Source: Nonomuraea polychroma
GTDB taxonomy: Bacteria; Actinomycetota; Actinomycetes; Streptosporangiales; Streptosporangiaceae
NCBI RefSeq assembly: GCF_004011505.1
Contig: NZ_SAUN01000001.1
Span: 2,728,001-2,792,000 of the forward strand
Direction of reading: 5' to 3'
DNA length: 64,000 nt
The position numbers and the translations under genes are program-made. Shown here one piece after another: positions 9,336 to 21,932 of the stretch. The notes under the pieces are model-generated. The model worked only from the letters and a program-made list of their open reading frames with translations, searched no databases and was not told where the DNA came from. How positions within the stretch are numbered: the stretch's first letter is position 1; every line of letters begins with the position of its first letter.

Positions 9336-10274
9336 GTGAGGACCATTGACTGGGTTGACGGCGCCGTCGAGCTCGTGGACCAGACGCTGCTGCCCGACAA
9401 ATGCGTGATGCTCCGCATCCACACCGTGGACGAGCTCGTCGACGCCATCCAGCGGCTGGCCGTGCGGGGCGCGCCCGCGCTCGGCGTGGCCGGCGCGCTC
9501 GGCGTCGTGCTGGCCGACGGCGACCCGGAGCAGATCGCCAGGCTCCGCGCCGCCCGGCCCACCGCCGTCAACCTCGCCTGGGGCGTCGACCGTGCCGCCG
9601 CCCACCTGCCCGAGGGCCGCGAGGCGGTGCTGGCCGCCGCCCTGCGCGTGCGCGACGACGACATCGCCGCCTGCAAGGCCATGGGGGAGCGGGGTGCCGA
9701 CCTGCTCGAAGGCGACCGGCTGCGGATCATGACCGTGTGCAACACGGGCGGCCTCGCCGCCGTCGAACGCGGCACCGCGCTCGGCGTCGTGCAGACGCTG
9801 CACGAGCGCGGACGGCTGGCCGAGGTGCTGGCGCTCGAGACCCGGCCCCTGCTGCAGGGCGCCAGACTGACGACCTGGGAGCTGGCCAGGATGGGAGCGC
9901 CGCACCGGCTCATCGCCGACTCGGCGGGACCGTACCTGCTGGCCAAGGGCGAGGTGGACGCGGTGCTCATCGGCGCGGACCGCATCGCCGCCAACGGCGA
10001 CACCGCCAACAAGATCGGCTCGTACGCGCTCGCGCTCGGCGCGGAACGCGCCGGGGTGCCGTTCATCGTGGTGGCGCCCGAGTCCACGATCGACCAGAGC
10101 ACGCCCTCCGGAGATCACATCACGATCGAGGACAGGGCCGCTGACGAGGTCGTGTCCTTCGGCGGCGTACGGGTGGCGCCCGAGGGGACACCCGCGCTGA
10201 ACCCCGCCTTCGACGTGACGCCACACGACCTGATTACGGCGATTGTCACGGACAAGCGAGTAATCAGGCCTTAG
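9336..10274 (+). CDS. mtnA: S-methyl-5-thioribose-1-phosphate isomerase
   Basis: This enzyme converts 5-methylthioribose-1-phosphate to the ribulose form in the methionine salvage pathway. The 312-residue protein retains the family signatures RGAPALGVAGALGV, ETRPLLQGARLTTWEL and GADRIAANGDTANKIGSY (catalytic Asp). The usual cysteine motif reads TVCNTGGLA, with the catalytic Cys intact although the neighbouring residues differ from the common CNAGALA. The gene is slightly shorter than the common 340-370 residues. It starts with GTG 19 bases after the channel gene. No other methionine salvage gene is in the window. Confidence 0.92.
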   Translation: MRTIDWVDGAVELVDQTLLPDKCVMLRIHTVDELVDAIQRLAVRGAPALGVAGALGVVLADGDPEQIARLRAARPTAVNLAWGVDRAAAHLPEGREAVLAAALRVRDDDIAACKAMGERGADLLEGDRLRIMTVCNTGGLAAVERGTALGVVQTLHERGRLAEVLALETRPLLQGARLTTWELARMGAPHRLIADSAGPYLLAKGEVDAVLIGADRIAANGDTANKIGSYALALGAERAGVPFIVVAPESTIDQSTPSGDHITIEDRAADEVVSFGGVRVAPEGTPALNPAFDVTPHDLITAIVTDKRVIRP

Positions 10275-10355
10275 AACGAATTCTCCGATCTCCCGACCCT
10301 GCCCGCTTCGCCCGCGTTACGCTCGGTGTCCCCGACGACTCTCTCGGAGATCACC

Positions 10356-11129
10356 GTGGCCATTGACCTGGTGTTACGGCGCGACTGGAACGCCCGTGCG
10401 CCGCGCGGCGACTACACCGCGCTTGACTCGACCAAGGGCGTGAAGGTCCACTACACGGGCGGCCGGGTCAATCCGGGCATCGTGTCCGACCACGACGGGT
10501 GCGTGTCGCTGGTGCGGTCGATACAGGCCCACCACATGGACGGCAACGGCTGGATCGATCTCGGTTATTCGTATGTGGCTTGTCCGCACATGAAAGTGTT
10601 CGAGGGGCGCGGGCTGCACCACTTACCCGCCGCCAACGGCCCGGGACTCAACGCCGGCCACTACGCCGTGCTCGGGTTGGTGGGCAACGCGGGGCTTGTA
10701 CAACCGCCCGACGGGCTCCTGCACGCGATACTCGACGCCGTTCAGCACGTACGCGACCACGGCCACGCGGGCAAGGAGGTCAAAGGGCACCGCGACGGCT
10801 ACGCCACCGACTGCCCCGGCGACCCCCTCTATGCCTGGGTGCGGCGGGGCGCACCCCGGCCCGGCGGGACCGCGCCGCCGCGGCCCGGCCCGGTCGCGCC
10901 GCCCTTTCCCGGGCGGCTGCTGAGGTATCCCCCGGTGATGCGCGGGGAGGACGTGCGGACCTGGCAGCGGCAGATGCGTACGCGGGGCTTCGAGCTGGCC
11001 GTGGACGGCGCGTACGGTCCCGGCTCGCGCGAGGTGTGCCGCAGGTTCCAGCGCCGGCAGGGGATCGAGGACGACGGGATCGTAGGGCCGGTCACGTGGC
11101 GGCTGGCGTGGGAGGCCCCCGCCCCTTGA
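10356..11129 (+). CDS. N-acetylmuramoyl-L-alanine amidase (PGRP/Amidase_2) with C-terminal peptidoglycan-binding domain
   Basis: This 257-residue protein starts with a zinc amidase fold. The Zn ligands are visible as His in VHYTGG, His in KGHRDG and Cys in TDCPG. A proline-rich linker follows, then a PG_binding_1 domain (GEDVRTWQRQMRTRG and DDGIVGPVTW). It should cleave the lactyl-amide bond between MurNAc and L-Ala. No signal peptide is apparent at either candidate start, which is unusual for a cell-wall enzyme and suggests a non-classical export or lytic role. GTG 10356 is preferred because GGAGA lies 6 bases upstream; GTG 10326 is in frame. Confidence 0.85.
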   Translation: MAIDLVLRRDWNARAPRGDYTALDSTKGVKVHYTGGRVNPGIVSDHDGCVSLVRSIQAHHMDGNGWIDLGYSYVACPHMKVFEGRGLHHLPAANGPGLNAGHYAVLGLVGNAGLVQPPDGLLHAILDAVQHVRDHGHAGKEVKGHRDGYATDCPGDPLYAWVRRGAPRPGGTAPPRPGPVAPPFPGRLLRYPPVMRGEDVRTWQRQMRTRGFELAVDGAYGPGSREVCRRFQRRQGIEDDGIVGPVTWRLAWEAPAP

Positions 11130-11169
11130 CAGGGGTGACCCGGGGTTTCTGGTGACGCGGCGTTGCGCC

Positions 11170-11175
11170 TACTAT
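11170..11175 (+). promoter_or_regulatory. Predicted -10 element of a leaderless mutA promoter
   Basis: TACTAT is followed by seven bases and then the ATG of mutA. This places the expected transcription start at the start codon. No clear -35 is visible. Confidence 0.4.
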
Positions 11176-11182
11176 CCGAATC

Positions 11183-12934
11183 ATGGAACTCGCATCGGGG
11201 TTCGAGCCCACGACCCGGGACGACTGGCGGGCGCTCGCGATGGAGGTGCTGCGCAAGTCCGGGGTCGAGGCAAGCTCGCCGGAGGAGGCCCTGTCGCACG
11301 CCACGTATGACGGGCTGACAGTGGCGCCCCTCTACGACATGGACGACCTGCCGGGGGATCCGGGGCTGCCCGGGGCGGCACCATACGTGCGCGGGTCGCG
11401 GACGGTCTCCGGCTGGGACGTGCGGCAGCGCCACGCCGTGCCCGATCCCGAGGCGGTGCAGGCCGACCTCGAGAACGGCGTCACGTCGTTGTGGCTGGTC
11501 GTCGGGGACGGCGCGATCCCGGTCGGCGCGCTGGAGACCGTGCTCGCCGGCGTCTACCTCGACCTGGCCCCCGTCGTGCTGGAGGCCGGAGGGCTGGCGC
11601 GCGAGGCCGCCGAGGCGCTGTTCCGGCTGGCCGCGGCACGCGGCACCGCGGTCAGCGGCAACCTGGGGGCCTCGGGGGCCGTGGGGGCGGAGCTGGCGCT
11701 GCGGTGCGTCGCCGAGTTCCCGAGCTCCGCCGGGCTGCGGGCCGTCACCGTGGACGCCACGCCGTACCACGACGCGGGCGGCAGCGACGCCGAGGAGCTT
11801 GGGTGTTCGATCGCGCGGGGCGTCGCGGAGCTACGGACACTCACTGGGGCCGGTCTCTCTGTTGAGCAAGCGCTAGGGCAGATCGAGTTCCGGTACGCCG
11901 CCACCGCCGACCAGTTCGCCACCGTCGCGAAGCTGCGGGCCGCCCGCCGGTTGTGGGCCAGGGTCGCCGAGGTCTGCGGCGCGGCCGCGCACGGGGCGCA
12001 GCGGCAACATGCGGTGACCAGCTTGGCCATGATGACCGCCCGCGATCCCTGGGTGAACATGCTGCGTACCACGCTCGCCTGCTTCGCTGCCGGGGTGGGC
12101 GGGGCCGAGGCGGTCACTGTGCAGCCGTTCGACGCCGCTCTCGGGCTGCCGGACGCGTTCTCGCGCCGCATCGCCCGCAACACGCAGTCGCTGCTGCTGG
12201 AGGAGTCGGGGGTCGGGCGGGTGATCGATCCGGCGGGCGGATCCTGGTACGTCGAGCGCCGCACGGCCGACCTGGCCGACCGGGCGTGGGCGTGGTTCCA
12301 GGAGATCGAGGCCGCGGGCGGGATCGACGCGGCCGCCGGGCTGGTCGCGGAGCGCATCGCCGCCACCCGGGACCGCCGCGCCGACGACGTCGCCCACCGC
12401 CGCTTCCCGATCACCGGGGTCAGCGAGTTCCCGAACCTGGGTGAGCAGCCACTCCGCCGCCCCCCGTCCCCCATGCCCCTGACCGCACCGGGAGAGGGCG
12501 GGTTGCCGAAGGTGCGTTACGCCGAGGAGTTCGAGGCGTTGCGGGATCTCGCCGACGCCCAGCCTGAGCGGCCCACGGTGTTCCTCGCCACCATCGGCCC
12601 CGTCGCCGCCCACACCGCGCGGGCCGCGTTCGCCGCGAACCTGTTCCAGGCGGGCGGCCTGGCCACCGAGACCGCGGGCCCCGGCGCCGACCCCGAGCAG
12701 ATCGCCACCGCCTTCGCCGTCTCCGGCACCACCGTCGCCTGCCTGTGCTCCAGCGACAAGCTGTACGCCCAGCACGCCGCCGCCGTGGCCGCCGCGCTGC
12801 GCAAAGCGGGGGCGAGGAAGGTGTGGCTGGCGGGCAAGGGGCAGTACGACGGTGTGGACGCCAACGTCTACGCGGGCTGCGACGCGCTGCAGGTGCTGCG
12901 CACGACCTTCGACGACCTGGAGGTGACCCGATGA
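11183..12934 (+). CDS. mutA: Methylmalonyl-CoA mutase small (beta) subunit
   Basis: This 583-residue protein is the non-catalytic partner of the adenosylcobalamin-dependent mutase that interconverts (R)-methylmalonyl-CoA and succinyl-CoA. The TIM-barrel part (residues about 30-420) is homologous to MutB, including [27 protein letters not shown] split over two blocks. The C-terminal cobalamin-like domain lacks the DxHxxG histidine motif, as expected for this subunit. Its stop overlaps the mutB start (ATGA at 12931-12934), so translation is probably coupled and gives a 1:1 heterodimer. A start at 11183 agrees with a TACTAT -10 seven bases upstream. Confidence 0.93.
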   Translation: MELASGFEPTTRDDWRALAMEVLRKSGVEASSPEEALSHATYDGLTVAPLYDMDDLPGDPGLPGAAPYVRGSRTVSGWDVRQRHAVPDPEAVQADLENGVTSLWLVVGDGAIPVGALETVLAGVYLDLAPVVLEAGGLAREAAEALFRLAAARGTAVSGNLGASGAVGAELALRCVAEFPSSAGLRAVTVDATPYHDAGGSDAEELGCSIARGVAELRTLTGAGLSVEQALGQIEFRYAATADQFATVAKLRAARRLWARVAEVCGAAAHGAQRQHAVTSLAMMTARDPWVNMLRTTLACFAAGVGGAEAVTVQPFDAALGLPDAFSRRIARNTQSLLLEESGVGRVIDPAGGSWYVERRTADLADRAWAWFQEIEAAGGIDAAAGLVAERIAATRDRRADDVAHRRFPITGVSEFPNLGEQPLRRPPSPMPLTAPGEGGLPKVRYAEEFEALRDLADAQPERPTVFLATIGPVAAHTARAAFAANLFQAGGLATETAGPGADPEQIATAFAVSGTTVACLCSSDKLYAQHAAAVAAALRKAGARKVWLAGKGQYDGVDANVYAGCDALQVLRTTFDDLEVTR

Positions 12935-15061
12935 TCCCGGACTTCTCCGGCATCCCGCTCAACCCCCTGCCCGATCAGCAGGGGCAGGAGCCGAAGGCCG
13001 AGGGCGAGGTCTGGGAGACGCCTGAGGGCATCGCCGTCAAGCCGGTCTACACGGCTCAGGACCTCGAAGGCCTGGACTTCCTGCGTACGTATCCCGGCGC
13101 GGCTCCGTACCTGCGCGGACCGTACCCCACCATGTACGTCAACCAGCCGTGGACCATCCGCCAGTACGCCGGCTTCTCCACGGCCGAGGACTCCAACGCC
13201 TTCTACCGCCGCAACCTCGCGGCCGGCCAGAAGGGCCTGTCGGTGGCCTTCGACCTGGCCACGCACCGCGGATACGACTCCGACCACCCGCGCGTGGCCG
13301 GCGACGTGGGCATGGCCGGGGTGGCGATCGACTCGATCTATGACATGCGGCAGCTGTTCGACGGGATCCCCCTCGACAGGATGTCGGTGTCGATGACCAT
13401 GAACGGCGCCGTGCTGCCGGTGCTGGCGCTGTACATCGTGGCCGCCGAGGAACAGGGTGTGCCGCCGGAGCAGCTCGCCGGGACCATCCAGAACGACATC
13501 CTCAAGGAGTTCATGGTCCGCAACACCTACATCTACCCGCCGGCGCCGTCGATGCGGATCATCTCCGACATCTTCGCCTACACCAGCGAGAAGATGCCGA
13601 AGTTCAACTCGATCAGCATCTCCGGCTACCACATCCAGGAGGCCGGGGCGACGTGCGACCTGGAGCTGGCGTACACGCTGGCCGACGGCGTCGAATACCT
13701 GCGGGCCGGGGTCGCGGCCGGGATGGACGTCGACAGGTTCGCGCCGAGGTTGTCGTTCTTCTGGTGCATCGGCATGAACTTCTTCATGGAGGTCGCCAAG
13801 CTGCGGGCCGCCCGGTTGTTGTGGGCGAAGCTCGTCTCCGGGTTCGGCGCGAAGAACCCGAAGTCGCTGAGCCTGCGTACGCACAGTCAGACCTCCGGCT
13901 GGTCGCTGACCGCGCAGGACGTCTTCACCAACGTCGTCCGCACCTGCGTCGAGGCCATGGCCGCCACCCAGGGCCACACCCAGTCCCTGCACACCAACGC
14001 CCTCGACGAGGCCCTGGCGCTGCCCACCGACTTCTCCGCCCGGATCGCCCGCAACACCCAGCTCCTCCTGCAGCAGGAGTCCGGCACCACGCGCCCGATC
14101 GACCCCTGGGGAGGCTCCTACTACGTCGAACGCCTCACTCACGACCTGGCCGAGCGCGCCTGGGACCACATCCAGGAGGTCGAGGCCGCCGGCGGCATGG
14201 CCAGAGCCATCGAGGCCGGGCTGCCCAAGCTCCGCATCGAGGAGGCGGCGGCCCGCACGCAGGCCCGCATCGACTCGGGGCGGCAGCCGGTGATCGGCGT
14301 GAACAAATACCGCGCCGAGAGCGATGAGGCCATCGAGGTTCTCAAGGTCGACAACAGCGCCGTCCGCGCCCAGCAGCTGGAGAAGCTGGCCAGGCTCCGG
14401 GCCGAACGCGACGACGTCGCCGTGCGGCACGCGCTCGACGCGCTCACCAAGGCCGCCGACAACCCGGCGCCCGGCCTGGACAACAACCTGCTCAAGCTGG
14501 CCGTGGACGCCGCCCGGGCCAAGGCCACGGTGGGCGAGATCTCCGACGCGCTCGAGCGGGTGTTCGGCCGGCACGCCGAGCAGGTCCGTACCATCTCAGG
14601 GGTGTATCGCGACGAGTCCGGCCACGCCGCCAACATCGAACGCGCCCGCCAGGCCTGCGCGGACTTCGAGCGGGCCGAGGGCCGCCGCCCCCGCATCCTG
14701 GTGGCCAAGATGGGCCAGGACGGCCACGACCGCGGCCAGAAGGTGATCGCCACCGCCTTCGCCGACCTGGGCTTCGACGTGGACGTCGGCCCGCTGTTCC
14801 AGACCCCCGAAGAGGTCGCGAGGCAGGCGGTCGAGGCCGACGTGCACATCGTCGGCGTCTCGTCGCTGGCCGCCGGGCATCTCACGCTGGTGCCCGCGCT
14901 GCGTCAGGCGCTGGCCGACCTCGACGCCGCCGACATCATGATCGTCGTGGGCGGGGTCATCCCGCCGGGCGATCACGACGAGCTGCGGGCCGCCGGCGCC
15001 GCCGCGATCTTCCCGCCGGGCACCGTGATCGCCGACGCCGCGCTCGACCTGCTGGAGGAGC

Positions 15062-15084
<23 letters not shown>
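12931..15084 (+). CDS. mutB: Methylmalonyl-CoA mutase large (alpha) subunit, B12-binding
   Basis: This is the catalytic subunit of 717 residues. The barrel carries the CoA/substrate region ([20 protein letters not shown]) and the conserved [18 protein letters not shown]. The C-terminal cobalamin-binding domain has D597-G-H599-D-R-G602, where His599 is the lower axial cobalt ligand, followed by the GG of IVVGG. It works with MutA in propionate, odd-chain and branched-chain catabolism, and supplies or drains methylmalonyl-CoA for polyketide synthesis. Its 3' end overlaps the convergent kinase gene by 23 bases. The partner chaperone MeaB lies 2.4 kb downstream beyond that kinase. Confidence 0.96.
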
Positions 15085-17356
<2,272 letters not shown>

Positions 17357-17466
17357 GAGGGGAGTGACTCCTGTGACGGCTGAGAAGAGAACTCCAGCAC
17401 CCTACTGGCAAATGTCAAGACTTGTCAGAAGTTAGGCTGATCAAACAGGAGAAAGGGGTTAATCGG

Positions 17467-18426
17467 GTGCACGCGCTGGAGGACTACGCCGAGGGCGTAC
17501 GGGCAGGCTCGCGTACGTGGATCGCCCGCGCGATCACCCTGGTCGAGTCGACCAGGCCCGACCACATGGCCCTGGCCCAGCGCCTGCTCGTCGAGCTCAT
17601 GCCGCTCACCGGCCACGCGTGCCGGGTCGGCGTCTCTGGGGTGCCCGGCGTGGGCAAGTCCACGTTCATCGACTCCCTCGGCACGCTCCTGACCGGGCAG
17701 GGGCGCAAGGTCGCCGTGCTGGCCGTGGACCCGTCCTCCAGCAGGACGGGCGGCAGCATCCTGGGCGACAAGACGCGCATGGCCCGCCTGGCGGTGGACC
17801 CGGCCGCCTTCATCCGTCCCTCACCCACCTCGGGCACCCTCGGCGGCGTCACCAAGGCGACCAGGGAGGCCATGGTCGTGGTCGAGGCGGCCGGCTTCGA
17901 CGTCGTCCTGGTCGAGACCGTAGGCGTCGGGCAGTCCGAGACCGCGGTGGCCGACATGGTGGACACGTTCCTGCTGCTCACCCTGGCCCGCACCGGCGAC
18001 CAGCTGCAGGGCATCAAAAAGGGCGTGCTGGAGCTGGCCGACGTGATCGCGGTCAACAAGGCCGACGGCGAGTACGCGCTGCCGGCCAGGAAGGCCGCGC
18101 GCGAGCTGGCGGGCGCGCTGCGCATGCTGCGCTCGGACTCCACCCCGCCGCCGGTGCTCACCTGCAGCGGCCTCACCGGCGACGGCCTGGAGCGCCTGTG
18201 GCGTCAGGTCATGGCCCACCGGGAGTCGCTCGACCTGCCCGCCAAGCGCCGCGCCCAGCAAGTCGGCTGGACGTGGACCCTCGTCCGCGAGCGGCTGCTG
18301 TCCGAGCTGCGCAACGACCCCGCGGTGGCGGCGATCAGGGAGGAGATCGAACGCGAGGTCCTCGCGGGCGAGCTGACGCCGTCGCTCGCGGCCGATCGCC
18401 TGCTGTCCGCCTTCAAGCGCCCCTGA
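17467..18426 (+). CDS. meaB: Methylmalonyl-CoA mutase-associated G3E GTPase chaperone
   Basis: This 319-residue GTPase of the MeaB/ArgK type loads adenosylcobalamin onto the mutase and protects it from inactivation. Walker A is GVPGVGKST at 58-66. The G3E features DPSSSRTGGSILGDKTRM, ETVGVGQSE and NKAD are clear. GTG 17467 was chosen because GGGG lies about nine bases upstream and AGGAG a little further. A TTG at 17422 would add 15 residues without a good ribosome site. It is separated from mutAB by the convergent kinase but clearly belongs to the same function. Confidence 0.93.
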   Translation: MHALEDYAEGVRAGSRTWIARAITLVESTRPDHMALAQRLLVELMPLTGHACRVGVSGVPGVGKSTFIDSLGTLLTGQGRKVAVLAVDPSSSRTGGSILGDKTRMARLAVDPAAFIRPSPTSGTLGGVTKATREAMVVVEAAGFDVVLVETVGVGQSETAVADMVDTFLLLTLARTGDQLQGIKKGVLELADVIAVNKADGEYALPARKAARELAGALRMLRSDSTPPPVLTCSGLTGDGLERLWRQVMAHRESLDLPAKRRAQQVGWTWTLVRERLLSELRNDPAVAAIREEIEREVLAGELTPSLAADRLLSAFKRP

Positions 18427-18458
18427 CCAGCCCCACATGGCCCGGCTAAGCTGACCCG

Positions 18459-19400
18459 ATGGACGCCAAGGCCCTCCTGCGCGACCACCCGGACTGGCTC
18501 GCGCACCTTGAACCCCTGGGCGGCTTCGACCTCGCCTTCCCCGACGATCTGCCGTCGGAGCTGCTCAGGCTCACCGTGCCGCACGAGGACGTCAACGCCG
18601 TCCTCGCGGCCCGCCCGCAGCCGGGCACCCCTGAGTGGTGGCTGGCCGAGCGGTGCGCGCACTCGCTGGTGTCCACGATGGGCAGCCTGGACGACCCGCC
18701 GCCGTTCCGGCCGCTGCCCGAGCTGGGCCCGTACTTCTACGTGTACGTCTTCCTCGCCACCCTCCCGCACACCCGGCGCTACCACCGCGAGCTGGGCGTC
18801 CCGGAGGAGGTGTCCTGGGCGACGTTCGCCGACCTGGGGCGCAACATGGCCGTGCACCGCAAGCGGCACGGCACGGGCGGGCTGAACGCGCCCCAGTGGT
18901 TCATGCTGCACGCCAGGGGCCTGCTGTTCGAGCTGGGCCGGCTCCAGTTCAACCGCTGCCGGCTGGGCACGAGGACCGGGACGGCGGTGCGTGCGGCCGG
19001 GCTGCCCGTGGGGCCCGGCGGCCCGGCGCTGGGCGTGCACATCCCCGACTTCCACGGCCCGCTGACACCGGAGGCGTGCGACGCGTCGTTCGCACGGGCC
19101 AGGACCTTCTTCCCGCGGCATTTCCCGCAGGAGCGCCGGCACGTCATGGTGTGCGCGTCGTGGCTCCTGGACGACCAGCTCGCCCGCTACCTGCCGGCCG
19201 GCTCCAACATCGTGGCCTTCCAGCGGCGCTTCCACCTGTTACACAGGCTCGACGACGCCGACACGCTGGGGTTCGTGTTCGGCGCCGACGCCGCAAACCC
19301 GGCCGCGTTGCCCCGCCGCACGAGCCTGGAACGGGGGATCGCCGACCACCTGGCGGCCGGCGGCACCTGGCACGGCCGGGTCGGCTGGCTCCGCTTCTGA
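18459..19400 (+). CDS. NAT_N/GNAT_C-type acyltransferase domain protein
   Basis: This 313-residue cytosolic protein has an N-terminal helical domain and a C-terminal GNAT-like half (GPALGVHIPDFHGPLTPEACDASFARA... and HVMVCASWLLDDQLARYLP). It resembles the uncharacterised actinobacterial acyltransferase family with NAT_N and GNAT_C domains. The acyl donor and substrate are unknown. The ATG at 18459 lies six bases after TAAGCT, so the message may be leaderless with its own promoter. It follows meaB by 32 bases in the same direction, so read-through is also possible. Confidence 0.7.
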   Translation: MDAKALLRDHPDWLAHLEPLGGFDLAFPDDLPSELLRLTVPHEDVNAVLAARPQPGTPEWWLAERCAHSLVSTMGSLDDPPPFRPLPELGPYFYVYVFLATLPHTRRYHRELGVPEEVSWATFADLGRNMAVHRKRHGTGGLNAPQWFMLHARGLLFELGRLQFNRCRLGTRTGTAVRAAGLPVGPGGPALGVHIPDFHGPLTPEACDASFARARTFFPRHFPQERRHVMVCASWLLDDQLARYLPAGSNIVAFQRRFHLLHRLDDADTLGFVFGADAANPAALPRRTSLERGIADHLAAGGTWHGRVGWLRF

Positions 19401-19457
19401 TGCGTTCGCGCCCGCGCGGTGTCCAGCCGCATGGGCTCGGACAGCGCCCGTCACCGC

Positions 19458-19871
19458 TCAGGCCTGATCGCTCCCGGCCCCGAGGCCCGGCCCTTCTATG
19501 GAGGGACGGGTGAGCATCGCGGGCAAGGGGGCCGCCCGGCCGTCGCGGACGCACACGTACGTGATCGTGCCGACGGCCACCAGCTCGTCCTCCGCGCGCC
19601 GCATCGTGAACGTCATCGTGAGGGACGTCGTGCCGACCCTGGCGGGCGTGCTCTCCACCGCCAGCACGTCGCCGAGGCGGGCGGGGGAGTGGTGCTCGCA
19701 GCCGCTCGCCTTGACGACCAGGTCGGCGCCCTCCCGCCGGAGCCGGTCGTAACCGCCCCTGGCGGCGAGCCAGTCGAGGAAGGCGTCCTCGAAGTACTCG
19801 TAGTAGCGGGTGGCGTGCATCATCGCCTGCGCATCGCAGTGCCGCGGGCGTACCGGGAGATGCGAGATCAC
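19458..19871 (-). CDS. Hot-dog fold acyl-CoA thioesterase (YbgC/4HBT type)
   Basis: This 137-residue protein has the family's N-terminal signature in the form RPRHCDAQAMMHATRYYEYFEDAF. The normal Asp of the DxD/GH motif corresponds here to CDAQAMMH, followed by a conserved Tyr/Glu helix and beta strands such as TSLTMTFTMRRAEDELVAVG. It should hydrolyse short or aromatic acyl-CoA thioesters. It starts with GTG. It lies downstream of the acyl-CoA ligase in the same direction with a 60-base gap, which fits acyl-CoA metabolism. Confidence 0.8.
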   Translation of the reverse strand: MISHLPVRPRHCDAQAMMHATRYYEYFEDAFLDWLAARGGYDRLRREGADLVVKASGCEHHSPARLGDVLAVESTPARVGTTSLTMTFTMRRAEDELVAVGTITYVCVRDGRAAPLPAMLTRPSIEGPGLGAGSDQA

Positions 19872-19931
19872 GACTGGAACCCTATGCGCGCGAGCGTGAG
19901 CGGGGGCCGTCCGGCTCCCCGCCCACCCGCC

Positions 19932-21689
19932 CTAGCCCTCGTAGAAGGAGTCCAGCGTCTCGCCGTAACGCTCCTCGACCGCCTTGCGCTTGATCTTGAG
20001 GCTGGGCGTCAGCTCGCCCGTCTCCACCGCGAAGTCGTCGGCCAGGATCGCGAACTTCTTGACCGTGGCGTAGCTGGCCTGCTCGGCGTTGACCTGGTCG
20101 ACGGCCTTCTGGACCTCCTCGCGCATGCGCGGATGCTCGCGCAGCTCGCGCGGGTCCTCCGGCAGGCCCTCGGCCTGCGCCCACGGCTTGACCACGTCCA
20201 TGTCCAGCGTGACCAGCGCCGTGACGTAGTTGCGCCGGTCGCCGTGCACGAACACGTGCGACACGTACGGGCAGGTCGCCTTGATCTTGCCCTCGAGGTA
20301 TGTGGGCGCGACGTACTTGCCGCCGGAGGTCTTGATCAGCTCTTTCTTGCGGTCGGTGATGCGCAGCCGTCCCTCGGCGTCGAGTTCGCCGATGTCGCCG
20401 GTGTGCAGCCAGCCGTCCTCCAGCGCCTCGGCCGTCTCCTTCGGCAGGCCGTGGTAGCCGCGCATGATGCCGCGTCCGCCGATGAGGATCTCGCCGTCGT
20501 CGGCGATGCGGACCTCGGTGCCGGGCAGCGGCGGGCCCACCGTGCCGAACTTCGCCGACTCCGGCCGGTTGAGGAAGCTGCCCGCCGACGACTCGGTCAG
20601 GCCGTAACCCTCGAGGATCGTCAGGCCGGCCGCGTCGAAGAACTCGGCCATCTCCATGGACAGCGGGGCGGCGCCGGAGATGAAGTAGCGGATCCGGCCG
20701 CCGAACCGGTCGCGGAGCTTGGCGAAGACCAGGCGGTCTGCCAGGGCGTACTCGACACGGGTGGTGAGCGGGATGGTCGCGCCGGCCTGGCGGGCCCGGG
20801 CGACTCTGATGCCGGTCGCGCGCGCCCAGTTGAAGATCTTCAGCTTGGCGCCGCCCTCGCGCCGCACGGTCGCGGTCACCGTGTTGTGGATCTTCTCGAA
20901 GATCCGCGGCGCGGCCGCCATGATCGTCGGCTTGACCACGCCGAGGTTCTCGGCGATCTTGTCGAGGCGGCCGTCGATCGCCGTCGGCACCCCGATGTGG
21001 ATCATCACGACCTCGAGCAGCTTGCCGAACGAGTGCGACAGCGGCAGCCACAGGAAGTGCAGGTCATCCGGGGAGATGAGGTTGAGCTTGGCGACCGCCT
21101 CGCCGGTGTAGAGCCAGTTGTCGTGGGTCAGCTCCACGCCCTTGGGCCGGCCGGTGGTGCCGGAGGTGTAGATGAGGGTGGCGAGGTCGTCCTCGGCGAT
21201 GGCGTCCACCATCGCGTCGTAGTCCCCTTCGCCGGTGCTCACCGACTCGAGCGTGACCACCCAGCCGTCGTCGCTCGGGGAGCCGTCGATGACGACCACG
21301 TGCGTGACGTCCGGCAGCTCCTTCTGCACCGAGCGGAGCTTGGCGACCTGGTCGTCGTTCTCGGCGATGACGATCGTGCTGCCGGAGTCGGTGATGACGA
21401 AGGCCGACTCGGCGGCCGTGTTGGACGGGTAGATCGTGGTCGTGGCCGCGCCGGTCGCCAGCACGGCGAGGTCGGTGAGGATCCATTCGAGCCGGGTCGA
21501 GCACAGGATGGACACGCGCTTGCCGGGCCCGGCGCCCAGTTTCGCGAGGCCCAGCGCCAGTCCGCGGACCCGATCACCCACCTCCCGCCACGACATCGAT
21601 TCCCAGCCGCCGGCGCTGGGCACTCGGTACGCCTCGGCGTCTGGGGTGGCCGCGATCCGGTCGCGTAGCAGGGCGGGAATGCTGGACAT
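19932..21689 (-). CDS. Long-chain fatty acid--CoA ligase (AMP-dependent synthetase)
   Basis: This adenylate-forming enzyme of 585 residues activates fatty acids to acyl-CoA. It shows the phosphate loop LIYTSGTTGRPKGVELTHDN, the adenine-pocket motif EGYGLTESSAG, the hinge region LHTGDIGELDAEGRLRITDR and the catalytic-Lys region KELIKTSGGKYVAP. The ATG at 21689 has AGGAGG six bases upstream. The longer open frame above it is antisense to the CGNR gene. It is likely co-transcribed with the thioesterase downstream. Confidence 0.93.
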   Translation of the reverse strand: MSSIPALLRDRIAATPDAEAYRVPSAGGWESMSWREVGDRVRGLALGLAKLGAGPGKRVSILCSTRLEWILTDLAVLATGAATTTIYPSNTAAESAFVITDSGSTIVIAENDDQVAKLRSVQKELPDVTHVVVIDGSPSDDGWVVTLESVSTGEGDYDAMVDAIAEDDLATLIYTSGTTGRPKGVELTHDNWLYTGEAVAKLNLISPDDLHFLWLPLSHSFGKLLEVVMIHIGVPTAIDGRLDKIAENLGVVKPTIMAAAPRIFEKIHNTVTATVRREGGAKLKIFNWARATGIRVARARQAGATIPLTTRVEYALADRLVFAKLRDRFGGRIRYFISGAAPLSMEMAEFFDAAGLTILEGYGLTESSAGSFLNRPESAKFGTVGPPLPGTEVRIADDGEILIGGRGIMRGYHGLPKETAEALEDGWLHTGDIGELDAEGRLRITDRKKELIKTSGGKYVAPTYLEGKIKATCPYVSHVFVHGDRRNYVTALVTLDMDVVKPWAQAEGLPEDPRELREHPRMREEVQKAVDQVNAEQASYATVKKFAILADDFAVETGELTPSLKIKRKAVEERYGETLDSFYEG

Positions 21690-21739
21690 GCCTGGCCTCC
21701 TGGGAAGTGTTGACCAGACTTTAGGACGACAAGACCGTC

Positions 21740-21907
21740 TCAGTCGATGGCCGGGAACAGACGGGGTCGCACCATGGCCACCGTTCCGGGCGTGCGCACC
21801 TCCCAGGCGCCGCAGGCGCAGCGCAGGTAGGAGATCAGGCCCTCGGAGGTGCGGTGCGAGGAGACGACGGTCAGGGCGAGGGGGTCGTGCAGGTGTCCGG
21901 AGTGCAT
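21740..21907 (-). CDS. Small uncharacterised protein with a CxC pair
   Basis: This predicted 55-residue protein begins MHSGHLHDPLALTVVSSHRTSEG and contains the segment YLRCACGAWEV, which could be half a zinc site. I do not recognise a family. It is supported as real by its start just outside the divergent CGNR gene, its location 50 bases upstream of the acyl-CoA ligase in the same direction, and ordinary actinobacterial codon use. An in-frame upstream ATG at 21943 would overlap the CGNR gene and is less likely. Confidence 0.5.
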   Translation of the reverse strand: MHSGHLHDPLALTVVSSHRTSEGLISYLRCACGAWEVRTPGTVAMVRPRLFPAID

Positions 21908-21932
21908 GGTTCCAACATGCTGTAATGGCCTT

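Noticed and set aside
17413..17427. TGTCAAGACTTGTCA palindrome between the kinase and meaB
   Set aside because: One pair is mismatched and I could not link it to a promoter element with confidence.
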